The notes: generated by a model not told the origin, from the letters alone. Shown: positions 46,216 through 58,007, numbered from the stretch's first letter. The stretch: 64,000 bases of DNA from Agapanthus africanus (GCA_030015575.1 JASDDO010000001.1:514905772-514969771); one strand, 5' to 3'. Numbers and translations are program-made.

Positions 46216-48447
46216 TGTTGGAGATAGTGCCCTCAGAGTCAATTATTGGATCACAGGCACGTGATTGCATTGATTGAGGGAGGACCTATCCCGGTAGGAC
46301 AGTCTTACTCGAGATGATAGTATGCTATCTGGTTTAACTTTATCATCGTGTACTGCTTTAGGTGACATGACAGGTCACTATTGCACGTTGATAGAGCCCC
46401 TAGGATTCTTGCTTGACTACCGGCAGTATGAGGGCAATCATATACGTGGGAGCTGGTAGTCTATCAGCACATCCTTAAAAGGTCCCTAGTCGTGGGAGTT
46501 TCGAGATAGGGCATCGATACTCCAGAGTAGACTAGTGTATACAGTCGAGACCCCGACGAGGGGCGGTGGCCGGTCTCACAAGCCACTGGTGTCAGTTGGT
46601 TCACCTAAGATGTATACAGGTGCTCATTGGGTTATGAGTACACCGGACAGGACTCGCCGGGAACATGCTAGTTGGTCTTATACCTGACGTCAGATAGCAG
46701 TTCCCAGATGACATGTGTACAGGTTAGTTCATCGACCTGGGGATCGTCATTTGTCTCGTGTGAGTTCCCACTGTGCTTTGATTACTACCCTACCACGGCT
46801 CAAAGGAGTCGTGCAAACAGGTTTTAGTTGGGTACAGTCCCGAGCCACATGGAGGCAGTGAGCGGATCTTCAGGGGTTCGTCTCTCCCGGTATTGGGGGT
46901 GAGGTCGAGCTGTGTCTAGGAGAGCCATTACACAAAGTCCTTGGCCAAGGCAGGAGATTTACTGGTATGTATTCCAGTAGTATCTCAGGGTGTTCTGGGC
47001 TACACTCCGACACGACTTGTACCGCTTTTGGGGGTCTGACTTTTACCCACCCCCTAGGCCCGACATGCGATACTCATAGACGAACGGACCGGACTGTACG
47101 GATATTGTCACTGACAGGCTCAGTAGGGTGTCAGGATGAGTTCGCTCATCGACGTCCCTTTTAGTCAATAACTGGTGGCCCGTTACGTATTGGCTTATAC
47201 CTCTGACGTGCTAGTGGTTAAATCCACAGCCATAGTATTGACGAGTCTTTAGAGTCCACCACACTTTCAGTTACTCAGGTTTTCGGGCGAAACGCTGTAG
47301 AGGCCGTATGGAGATATGGCAGGGTCCTATCAGATACGTGAGGTATTGCATTGATCAGGATCGGACAGTTTTGTACTAGTAGCCGTATAGTTATATGGCA
47401 GGGTTCGATCTGATACGTGCGGTAATGCATGGATCAGGATCGGACGGATATTACTAGCCGGCTTTGGCTTAAGCCGGTCCTAGTTTAGTACAGTGTAGAT
47501 TTTGTCTCATTGCATTTGTATCCGGTCGGAATACAGATGCGGGTGTATATGCACAGTATCGGGGTTTTCCTGTAATTTATTACGGGACCAGTTTTCTGGA
47601 GTTGCCAGTTTGCATTCCGTTCCGGCCGGTTTTCCTTTGTTCTTTCCCGGCCGGACTTTTCTGATGGAGGGGGTAATTTGCAGTTTTGCAAATTACATTT
47701 GAGGAGGGGGTTTCTTGCATATGTATTTATTATGATAGCATCTTTAGATGCCATTCTTTTCCTTCATCTTTTCATGCTTTATTATGATTAGTTGTGATTA
47801 GAGTTGATGTGAGGTTGTGATGATTATGTTTTGGATGTGGTCACCACTTATGCTCCTACCATCACCTCCCTTCATGCTTATTATTCTTTCTCCACCATTT
47901 CTAAGTTCATGAGTTTTTCATGGTTGAAAAAAAGAAGGAGATGAGAGCTTCATCTTTGAGAGAGTAGCATTCTTGATCTCATCTTTCATGTTAAGAAAAA
48001 TGCAAGCACCATTTTTCTTATCTAGTTTCCTCCATCATCTTCAAATGGCAACCACCCCAAAAGAGACTATGATTCTACACTACGCTTCCTACAGCATATC
48101 TTGGACGCGTCGGCTAGCCTACTTCGCGCCCGAGTTGCCTCGGTATTGAGGTGGGAGCCCGTAAAAGATGCAGGCGATGTGGTGCCCTTCCGGCGAAGAG
48201 GCGACAACGAGGAGATGACTGACGAAGCATCCGCGGGAGATCGGAGTGGAGACGAAGACCGAAGGACTCGGATCATTCGGTATATCTCTTCCCCTTTCTT
48301 GTTAGTAGCTTAGACTTGTTAATGGTTACGATCCGGGTGTTTAGTGCGCGGTGGTGCCGGTTTGCTAAGTCCGCAAATATTAAAGTTTATCACCATTTCC
48401 GCATTTGGCCGTCGGATTGACGGCCGGGGCGCCGCCGTGCACTTACA
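46216..48447 (+). repeat. 3' LTR of element A
   Basis: TGTTGG to CTTACA, directly after the tract AAGTGGGAGAT; same length as the 5' LTR. Confidence 0.92.
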
Positions 48448-49755
48448 CCTAGTGCCAAATCTCGACGGCAGTATCCATAGCCTAGAGATCAACAACAGCG
48501 TTCTTCCTCCCTCCAGCAGGATACAGGCGCGGCATCAACAAACGGAGTCATGGCAAAGTCCCCTAGTTCCAAATCTCGATGGTTCACAGACAACCCAAAT
48601 ACAACCTCGACATCCATCGCAATATTGCAGACACAATGTCATCCAATGAAGCAAAGGAAGATCTCTAGTTTCAGGGTCTTGACGGCAACTCAAATGAGAC
48701 CTGAAAGACCATCGGAGATCATCCTGCTCTAGCGCGGAGTGGTTATGACTCATCGGGGCTCCCAAACTGAGCCTAACCTCAAGTAAAAAGCGACATGGAA
48801 TATCCCTAACGCTTGCTCTTTCGACGGTAATATTACCTGGAAGATTACTTGAAGACGTCTTGTCCAGCCCCCAAAGGGCTCAGAGACACGATAGTTGCGG
48901 GGCTACCCGAACAGCAAGATTGCATATCGGGGAATACATCGGCCAACGCGACGGTGCGACGGGTAAAATCTAGTACCACAGACCCTAACGGACTTCTATT
49001 AACAGGAGTTAACTGTGACGTTAGGACACCCTTGCGAGAACTTCTCGACTCGTAAGGAAATTAGTGTCCTTGCGAGAACTTCTCGATTCGTCTCGACTCG
49101 TAGGGAAAAGCCTTAGGCAATAGGGATAAGGACATGTTTCCTAAGTTCTGGGGCCCTACAAGTCGGTCCAAGATGGACTACTGCACACTATTCACGGGCC
49201 ACACTCTCCAAAGTCGAATATCGATAAGGAGGGAAACAACCACTTACGAGTCCTCTCGACTTGTAAGGGGGAAAATTCTCTTGTGAGATCCTTACGACTC
49301 TCAAAAGAAAAACGCACTTAGGAGTCCTCACGTATCCTAAGGAGAAAATACACCTGCGGGATCCTCACGACTCGTAGGGAAAAAAGTCTTTATGAGACCC
49401 GCACGGCTCATAAAATTGAAAAGTCTTAGGCGGCAGATCCAAACCTGTTTCCTAAGCCATTGCTGCCCTACAAGGAGGTCAAGATAGACTATTTGCGGGC
49501 CACATTTGCCAAAGGGACATACCGATATGAAATAACACATGTCTTTTATTCATGAATGCAAGCGAATACAAGATACATTTCACAAAGAAATCAAAACGAA
49601 TGCATGTTATTCATAAATTGCAAGATTACAGTAAAAAAATAGGGGTACAAAGACGGTTATTGAGGAGAAGGCATCTTCAACAAATCAGCAAGCCGCTCGC
49701 ATGCTTTTCTCAATCTTTTCTCGTGATCAGCCACTGCGGCCAACTCCGCTTCAAC
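48448..49755 (+). repeat. Element C 3' region, part 2: repeats, no gene
   Basis: This continues the tandem arrays cut by A: diverged 65-bp units, then the second block of hairpin units (49028-49420) with CCTYACGACT centres and complementary arms such as CTTAGGA/TCCTAAG (49317) and TTTATGAG/CTCATAAA (49388). The end holds AATAAA on the minus strand (49545-49550), the likely poly(A) signal of the antisense gene. Confidence 0.75.
49545..49550 (-). terminator. Poly(A) signal of the antisense PMD gene
   Basis: The minus strand reads AATAAA about 205 bases after the stop codon at 49756, a normal plant 3' UTR distance. Confidence 0.5.
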
Positions 49756-52700
49756 TTAAGCCCGTTGCCGTAAATAAGACGAAAGCTTCCCATCAGCTTC
49801 TAGCATGGCGGCTTCGCAGTCTTGAATGACCCGCTCGGCAAAGTCAAGCATCCGCCTCAGCGTCAACCCAGCCGAAATACATCTCTGGAGATTGTCAAAA
49901 GCAGCTTTCAGCTGTGCAGTGTTCGCTTCAATCTGGGCGCGCAGTCGGACAGATTCGCTGGAAGCCACCTCATGTTCCTTTCGTCTCATGGTCGGTTCTT
50001 GTTCAAAATGGCGAATGAAAGGAACGCTATGCTCGATCCACGCAGCCCGCTGAGAGTTCGAAGTTAATACTTCAGGAGCGGGACGCTGGAGCTCAATCTC
50101 ATGCAGGCAAGCCTCGATCTTTCTGCCGTAATCAACCCAAGAGCCGACGATATCTTCATCATGGAAATTCACGAGTGTCGCCCGCATTGGATTGACTTCC
50201 ATGGCAAAATCCGCAGCGGAAGTGAGGGCTTCGGCATTCAGATCCTCGATGAATTCACTCAACGTTCGCCTGCTATTTACGGCACCCCTAGAAGACATGC
50301 GTTTAGAAAAGGGCCCTATGGGCATTGGAATGCGAGACTTGAAAGGAGCTGGAGCTGGCGCAATTGCTGCAAAATGAATTAGGGTCAAAAGGTCGACTCG
50401 GGGAATAAAGAAAACACATCAGCAGTGAAGTCTATTATACCGGCTGTGAAAGGCGGCAGGATGGGGAGTACCGGAGGCACGGCTATTCTCTCGTCTCCTC
50501 CTCTGACCCGTGACGCTATGATCAACATGAAGAAAGCTTAGCAACAATATGTCTATTCATAAAAGAAAGGAACATACGTCAGTTGAAGAATATACTAACC
50601 AATACCAGGAGGCGGAACGACTTCCGACTGGAAGGAGAAATGCGGGTTCAACACCTGATATAGATGGTCGAAAAGGACTCCTGCAGAGTTATGACAATAT
50701 ACTGTCAATACAAGGAGGATGGTACCCATAGATAAGTCGCAAACCCATACCTTCCAATATTTGAGAGGGCACAGAAGAAAGCGAGGGGACAGTGACCGTC
50801 AGAGCAGCGACCGACGACACTTCTTCAGACGACACAGCCTCAGGGTTCACCGCACCTATACTCAAGACAAACAAAATATCATTAGAAGGGCTGAACAGGA
50901 TGGAAAAACTTGAAAATAGCGACCCAGTGACTACCTGATAAATCATGGACCGAAACCGTAATGGAGGCGTCACCGGGTGTAACGGCTTCTTCGCTCTTTC
51001 TTGGAGGAGTATATTTCGCGCCCATAGCTTCATCCCCTGACTCAACGAGGGCCGTCGTGATGCTTGCGATGCCCGCCGATACCAAGGAGCCACAGGGACA
51101 AAGGGCAGCGGTCTGGACAGTCCCAGATTCCAGAGAAAGAGTAGCAACTTCGGGCATTGTAACCGCCAGAATTTCACCTGTCATCCCATCGCCTGGCCCT
51201 GCAGGAAATGCATATGTAAAAATTCGAAGATCAAGTTCTAGTAAAAGACTGGGAGTTACGTTACCTTGGAGCAGCTTTTCAGTTTCTTCCCGAGCTGCGC
51301 GTGCAACCTGTCTACGGGCGGTAGACAAGGCAGAGGGAACATCCGCCGAAGGAGTATCAGCAAGCGGAATGCTGCTTGAGACAGCACCTACGGCCAAACC
51401 GGCATCGTGTTCCCTTGCCGCATGCTTCCTACGCTTCTTTTCGGTCTGAGCTGTGAGAAATGATCTCCTCAAGACTTCTAATAAGGGGACATCGTCGTCC
51501 GAACCGAGCTGTGCCTCCGGAGCCATTACGGCATCCATCATCGGCTGCTTTAGCGAAGCCTCCTTTGGTGACGTTGGGAGAGCTGGGGATATGGTAGTTG
51601 GCTCTAGAAGTTTTGCCGCATCGCTAATCGGGATCGGTACTGCACTTGGAATAACCTGAGTCAAGGTAGTCCCTGCAATAAAGTAAAGGAGAGGGTCAGA
51701 GCATGAATAAAATGAATAAGGGTGTAATGAAACGACTTATACCAAGACCCAAAGAAGCTCGGAGCCTCTCTTCCTTCTCGAACGTCCTGAGGGAAGTCGC
51801 GAGAGCCTCTTCGGTAGAAATACTGTTGAAGAAGAAAGCGTCAATACAAACATAACAAAGAGAAAAGAGATAGCCGCAGAAGAACATAACTGAAAGTATA
51901 CCTGATTTCACGATAGTTATTAGCGTCGCTTCCTCGCGAGCCAGTCGCTCGGAACCCACAAGGGCAGCCTGGAGATCAGTATCATTCGCATGCGCGATGA
52001 ATAAACCCTCATTGGTCCTATACTCACACAAACCCTCGCTATAGGGAGCATATGGCTCCTGGCCAAATATGACATCGGCAGAGAATAGTGACTTCTTCTT
52101 TTTCTGCGAGCGGACGCCGGCGGCCGATGACAAGAGCTTGCACTTGACGGGCATTTTCGGGCGACAGGTCCAAACTTCTGCACCAACGCCGTATTCCGGG
52201 GACGCTACAGCTACCGTTTCTACAGGAACACGGGGTGGAGGCTTCTCAGGGAAGGCGCGCTGGACCACAACTGCAGCAACTTCTCTTAAGGAGGGACGAA
52301 CGGCGGTCCGTCGCTTCAAAGGAACTGCCGGATTACCAGCTGGGACAACATCCTTATGATCAAGTAACAGCCGCCTCTCTTCCCTGATAACAGCACCTGT
52401 CGCATGCTGATACCATGCCACGTAGACATTCGAAGCTTTCGGCACGTAGCTTGGCTCGCTGATGAGAAAGCTAGACCCGTATTTAGCCGCATAAAATGGT
52501 GCAGCGTGTTGCGGATACCCTCTTCCGTAGCAACCAGCTCAACTAAGAAAGCCTCGAGCGGGACACCTTGATCATAATCCGACTGTTGAGCAAAACGGTG
52601 CGGGTTATACCTCATGAACAATGCCGAGGCGCCTTGCCTGAACACTAGAAATCCTGGCCTGATCGAATATAAGTGCAGGATCTCCCAAGCCTTCAACATA

Positions 52701-54196
52701 GGAGCCCCGTCTTTGAAAGTATCACACAGCGGTTGCACTGCCTTGGTAGATTCCTTACCGATAGTTAAGACTCTGTCGACAAAAGTCATACTATCCCCGA
52801 CCATACGCGGGCGAAGGACCAGACGTCGAGCCTCTCGCTGCGATGGATCTAATGCAGAAGCATCAACTAGAAACATGACCCAGGGAAAGTTATAACTGTC
52901 GTAGAAGCGGGGCCGTTTGTGGATCCAAAAGCACCAAGCACGTGCATCTCGACCCAGGATGTAAAGTAGTGCAACGGAAGATGTACAGGTTTTACCCCAG
53001 GTTGAGTAGTATCCGCTGCTAAGCTCAGGCCATGGTATAGATGAGCCAGCCCCGCAATCCCAACGGCCACACGCATCCCCGCAACGATGCGGTGGGCTGG
53101 GTAAAAGACTGACGGCCTCATATAGCGAGGGTGCATCGGAAGCACGAACCAGTTCAACCATAAGCCAATAAACCCTAGGAAGAACGTCTCTTCATCGACG
53201 TCTGAAGCAGCGAACTCTGCAAAAGGGACGACCGGGGTGTCTGGAATGAAGAAGCTTCTTAAATCTTCTTCCGCCGTCGGCTGGTTATCCAAACCGAAAC
53301 CGAACGGGTCGTCAAGCTTAGTGAATTTTGCGGCTTGTTTTGACAAGACTTCTGGGCGAAGAAAGTGAGCGATAAAGTCTGTGAAGCTAACTTCATGCCC
53401 TCCAGACTCTAGAAATAGACTCTCGTAAATGTTCAACACCTTGATTAGGCTCGGGAATCGATGTTGAACGGCATTCTATGAGGTAAGGCCCATCACCACC
53501 GATTTGGTGGCGAAGATGTACTCATCAGGGGGTAGTATCTCCTCATAATGTTCCCCTCTGACGGGTAAGCCGGAGATCTCCGCGAACTCCTCCAAGGAAA
53601 TTGAAACTTCCCGATCCGATAAAAGAAAGGTGTGAGTCGGGATGTTCCATTGCTCTAGGAAAGCTTTGACCCACCATACATGTGGCTCGGGATATTGAAA
53701 AAGCGACGCATAAATTGCAGGATACAACCCGAGCTTCAACAACAGTGACTTCTTGGCCGACAGGATGTATCGAGCCCACTGTAGGTATCTGGCTGAATGG
53801 CGAGGAGTCAAACCAATCATATATACTTGTCCCCAAGGGCGCGACTCGCTTTGACATATGCATCGCCCCAAGATATCCAAAGCCATTGGAGGCTGTATGG
53901 GTATTGAAGCCACAGAAGGCTGAAGGCAACCCTCCGAGGTCCGGTTAACCTCCTCTACAGCGTAATTCACTTGAGGTGAGTCGGCGTAGCGAATTGCTGA
54001 AATGGGTTCTAAGGATACTGCACAAGAAAAACAGCGCCGACCCTGGATGGTCTGATTGTACCACGACCCCCCATAGATGAAGAGATTTCTGCTCCGGGTC
54101 GTAATCATTTATGAGCGCGAAGACTTCCCGATCCACGGGCGCGTCGGCGAAGGCGCTCTCTGAATGAACAAAAGGGAAGGAAGAATCGAAAGCCAT
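49756..54196 (-). pseudogene. Antisense plant-mobile-domain (PMD) gene with introns, captured in element C
   Basis: On the minus strand, from ATG 54196 (good context GCACCATGG) to a TAA at 49756. The N-terminal half has PMD features: TFLLSDREVSISLEEFAEISGLPVRG-type words (about 53560-53620), VFYPAHRIVAGMRV, YNPHRFAQQSDYDQG (about 52590), VYVAWYQH. The C-terminal half is low complexity, then a charged helical tail (LRAQIEANTAQLKAAFDNLQ). Six GT-AG introns fit: 51823-51901, 51673-51742, 51199-51264, 50856-50934, 50681-50750 and 50367-50599, plus likely ones near 54020 and 54210. One in-frame TAG (about 53476) and frameshifts near 54020, 52935 and 52500 suggest it is now broken. PMD genes are known passengers of plant transposons, including antisense ORFs of Tat elements; their function there is unknown. 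Confidence 0.75.
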
Positions 54197-54349
54197 GGTG
54201 CCTGCACGATAAAAGACGAGGGTTAGTTGCCGACGCAATAATCTGAATTCTGACACTTTGTACTTTAAAATTGTACCATGCAGCACACACGGCAATGCAG
54301 GAGAAAGGGGCCAAGGGGGACTCACAAAATCAAAATGACGGCTCATCAT

Positions 54350-55031
54350 TGATGAGACAGTTATTCATTAAGGATGGAATCCTTAAAGGATTCTCATTTA
54401 ATGAGAAACTCATTGGGCCAAGGAGTTGAACTCGAAATGGAATTGTACATCCAGAATAGACAGAGCAGTGCTATGCAGACAGAAATCATATCTGTCAAAT
54501 GTAATTAAAAGGGGAATAAAATTCCCCAAAAATTTCTAAAGAGCTATACTTTGTAAAAGCAATGGTACAAGATAAAACCCCAAGATCTTTAAAGTCTGAA
54601 GTAAAAATCCTAGAAACTCTAAGAGTTCTTCATTAACGGGTTAAGAAACCCTAAAAAAGATTTTTTTAGATCTATGATCTAAGAAGAGCAAATCTCTGTT
54701 TTCATTTAACGGGTTAAGAAACCCTAAAAAACATCTTTAAGATCTGTGATCTAAGAAGAGCAAAGCTCTGTTTAATGGGTTCGAGCATACTCCTTACCAA
54801 ATTTTTGGACAAAGTTCTAACTTTAAAAGAGTTTCCTTATGCAGAGATCTAAGCTCTGAAAAAGAGAATTAAATTCTCAGAGGAAGGAAGAACAAAAAAA
54901 GATGAACAACAATCATCTCAAGGGCCAAAGGCCCTATTTATAAGCAGGGGAAACCGATTCAACTTCCAAGAAGATCCAACGGGGGAAAAGCTGCCACTGC
55001 TGCACCCACGTGTGAGCCACGTGAGCGCAAC
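54350..55031 (+). other. Region between the PMD gene and LTR2
   Basis: No gene. It is AT-rich with repeated short inverted repeats, including two copies of an ACGGGTTAAGAAACCCTAAA block (about 54635 and 54707). On the minus strand it would be the promoter and 5' UTR of the PMD gene. Confidence 0.6.
54934..54942 (-). promoter_or_regulatory. TATA box of the antisense PMD gene
   Basis: The minus strand reads TATAAATAGGGCC. It points away from LTR2 toward the PMD ATG 740 bases downstream, a span that can hold a 5' UTR intron: GTGAGT near 54330 and TCGTGCAG just before the ATG. Confidence 0.6.
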
Positions 55032-55046
55032 GGTGGGGGGGGGGAA
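55032..55046 (+). other. Polypurine tract of element C
   Basis: GGTGGGGGGGGGGAA lies directly before the LTR start TTTGTTTCC, so LTR2 is the 3' LTR of C. Confidence 0.75.
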
Positions 55047-55829
55047 TTTGTTTCCCCCCAATAATAGAAGAGTAAGGCTCTGTTCAAAATTTGAAAAGAG
55101 GCAGTGCCTCACGTGCCTTGCACAAGGGCTCCAGCACCAAGAGTTAAAAACTCTGAGGCAGCGCCTTACGTGCCTTGCACGAGGACGCCAGCGCCAAGAG
55201 TTAAAACCTCTGAGGCAGCATCTCATGTACCCCGCACGAGGGCGCCGACGCCAGAGCTAAAAGTTCTCTGCCGTTGGCTCAAAAATCCAACGGAGATGAT
55301 AAATCATCAAAATACAGAATTAAATTCCTTTGAGGAAATATTCCTCAAATCTTTCTAAATGAGAAAGATTACTCTCTGTAAAACAGAGCACCGTTGGATT
55401 AAAAATCCAGTGGTGATTAAAAATCACCAAGCTACAGAATAAGCTCTGCATGGGAAAATATTTCCCCAATCTTTCTAAACAAGAAAGATCACGCTCTGTA
55501 AAACAGAGCACCGTTGGATTAAAAATCCAATGGAGATTAAAAATCACCAAGCTACAGTGTATGGGAAAATATTTCTCCATCTTTCTAAACAAGAAAGATC
55601 ATGCTCTGTAAAACAGAGCACCGTTGGATTAAAGATCCAATGGTGATTAAAAATCACCAAGCTACAGAATAAGCTCTGTATGGAAAATATTTTCCCAATC
55701 TTGTTAAAAAACAAGAAAAATATCTTCTGTAAAACAGAAGCCTTAGGATCAAAGATCCAATGGTGGGAAATATCCCCAAATCAATTAGAGAAAAGATCTC
55801 CTTAACTGATTCAACAAATCAGCCTCCAC

Positions 55830-55837
55830 TATATAAA
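55830..55837 (+). promoter_or_regulatory. TATA box of Tat LTR2
   Basis: TATATAAA followed by GGCCCCAAGACTTCAAGTCTG, matching LTR1. Confidence 0.7.
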
Positions 55838-56311
55838 GGCCCCAAGACTTCAAGTCTGAAAAAAAGGAACCCCCTTAAAAAACTTCGAGTTCTCAAAAAA
55901 AAAGAAAAAAAAGAAGAGCAAGCTCAAAAGAAGAATTTCTTCAAGATAAATAAAACAGAGAGATCAAAGCATCTCATGAAAAAAGAAGAACTTATTTCTT
56001 TTTCTAGATCATAGATCTACAAAAACAGAAGTCTTTCATAAGAGTAGAAGAGATTGGAGTATCTCATCATAAAAAAAGGAGGGATAAGAACTTAGTTCTT
56101 TTTAGATCACAGATCTATAAGACAAAGACAAAGCCTTTCACAAAAACAGAAGAGATCATAGCATCTCCTATTAAAATAAGAACTTAGTTCTTGGATCCAC
56201 GAGACAAAGTCTCTTAATTCTCCTAGCACAGAATTGATCAAGAGCGCTTTGCACTCATTGGCTAGCACTCAACACCAAGCGCGCCACGTGCTCCTTACGT
56301 GGGCGCTAATT

Positions 56312-56760
56312 AATAAAGAGCGCTCTGCACTCATTGACTGGTGCTCAGTGCCAAGCACGCCACATGCTCCTCACGTGTGCGCCATTTTCATAAGAAGTGC
56401 CTTAGCGCTCCAAGTCTGGCGCTCAGCGCCAAGCGCGCCGCGTGCTCCGCACGTGTGTGCTATTTCATAAGAAGCGCCTCAGCGCTCCAAGTCTGGCGCT
56501 CAGTGCCAAGCGCGCCACGTGCTCCTTACGTGTGTGCTATTTCATAAGAAGCGCCTCAGCGTTCCAGGTCTGGCGCTCAGCGCCAAGTACACCATGTGCT
56601 CCTCACGTGTGCGCATTTCATAAGAAGCGCCTCAGCGCTCCAGCTCTGGCACTCAGTGCCTAGCACACCACGTGCTCCTCACGTGTACGCTATTTCATAA
56701 GAAGCGCCTCAGCGCTCCAAGTCTGGCGCTCAATGCCAAGTGCTATGTACATAAAGGCTC
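56312..56760 (+). repeat. 77-bp tandem repeats in LTR2
   Basis: CATAAGAAGCGCCTCAGCG starts units at 56389, 56466, 56543, 56619 and 56696 (spacings 77, 77, 76, 77), with a diverged unit before. Each has GGCGCTCAGCGCC and a CACGTG-ctcc-ACGTG pair. Confidence 0.82.
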
Positions 56761-58007
56761 TGTACATAAAGCGCTCTGCGCTACCAAGAGTGTTCAACAC
56801 TCAATAAAAGACAAAAGAAAAAGGGGTGTCAGAACGCAAAATAATGCTTAGCGTTATTGAACACAAGAGGCTAAGCCCAAACAAATGTTTAACACCCAAA
56901 CAAATGTTCAACATCAAAACAAATGTTCAACAGTTTAATCAGAACTGAATGGGCTGAGCCCAAGTTGGCCACAAGTCCCTACCTCAGACCAGCTGAGCCT
57001 ATATGCTCACAATTGGTCTTGGTCCCAAGTCTGACTACAGATCTCCCAACCAACCTCGGTTCAAGGGTGCATCTATTCATTTCTCTGATATGTGTCATTG
57101 TAATTCTTCAACGTCTTTAGAGAGGTGACGGGTCCCGACAACCAGACACTTCATGGACTATAATGTCCTTAAACTTATGGACCGCAACGTCCCTAAACTA
57201 AACTCTATAGACTATGACCTTTAAACTATGGGCTATGATGTCCTTAAACTCTATGGACTATAATGTCCTTAAACTTATGGACCGCAATGTCTCTAAACTA
57301 AAACGATAGAGCCTAAATGCTCTGTCGTCGGATCTAAATGATCCTGAAACCCCATTGAGTAGATCTTAGTCTAAAATTAGACTAACGTATCCTCAACAAA
57401 CGTTTGAGTTGACCTTAGTCTAAAACAAGACTAACGGTCCTTAAGCCAACCCAAACCCGAATCTAAGACAATACATATTTGGACTAATCCACGCCCTGCG
57501 GGCGACAACACAAATTAGTCTCCGTATACAATCCATGGGCAACCAAAAATAAAACAAACACACACGACACGAAGTGACCATCTGGAGAAGGAGAAAGTGG
57601 TTACCGCTATGCGGTAACGTAATTATTTGCAGGGGCTTGCGCCTACAGGGAAGAGCGTCCCTACAATCAAAAACCCCTCATACACGAGGAGGAATCTGAC
57701 GAAGTCTGCTACAACGGCCGCATCTGTCTAAACCTCCGATACACGGTGCCATAAATCAACTTGGAATTTTCGGAGAGGTGGACGGATAAAACCCAATAGC
57801 ATCTGCCCCCAAAATTCAGGCCGGACGTCCCAATGTCCCGGTCGCGTCTTTCAGCGGCTAACAGATTCTGTCACGCCCGGTGGGACCTTTTCCTCTTTCC
57901 ACTCCGCACTCCGTGTGTCGTGTTCACGAACGAATCGCGGTTTGATATAGTTGCCCCTGGATTCGAGGCACTAAAATTTAGTGTCTTGCTCCGTGCAGAA
58001 GAGAAAA

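Larger units (their letters stand above)
38300..48447 (+). mobile_element. Element A: young LARD-like LTR retrotransposon
   Basis: Two 2232-bp LTRs (38300-40531; 46216-48447) flank a 5684-bp internal region. A perfect target duplication, cctag, is at 38295-38299 and 48448-48452. The primer site is TGGTATCAGAGCCTCGCC (40533). The tract GTGCAAGTGGGAGAT precedes the 3' LTR. No gag or pol similarity is seen in any frame. The LTRs differ by about a dozen substitutions by eye, so the insertion is recent even though the element is non-coding: it must have used proteins made elsewhere. Confidence 0.9.
15987..57863 (+). mobile_element. Element C: Tat-lineage Ty3/gypsy retrotransposon with nested insertions
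   Basis: LTR1 (15987-18334), primer-site region, N-terminal ORF, gag, knuckles, protease, RT, RNase H, second RNase H (aRH), integrase, 3' region, antisense PMD gene, polypurine tract and LTR2 (55049-57863) follow in the order known for the Tat lineage (Retand/Ogre-like). Tat-type RT words such as FRDPNKACPKDD and CYKVMPFGLKN, and the second RNase H, fix the lineage. Without E (about 9.1 kb) and A (about 10.2 kb) the element would be about 22.6 kb. All its own genes have stops or frameshifts. After LTR2 a second gag region starts (57864 on). Confidence 0.85.
55049..57863 (+). repeat. Tat LTR2 (3' LTR of C and 5' LTR of the next copy)
   Basis: Starts TGTTTCCCCCC after the tract and ends near 57863 before a primer-site region, so it serves two internal regions. 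TATATAAA is at 55830. It is about 470 bp longer than LTR1, chiefly through more G-box repeats (77-bp units at 56389, 56466, 56543, 56619 and 56696). A chain of inverted repeats fills 55269-55720, with more decayed arms than in LTR1. No gene is seen. Confidence 0.82.
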
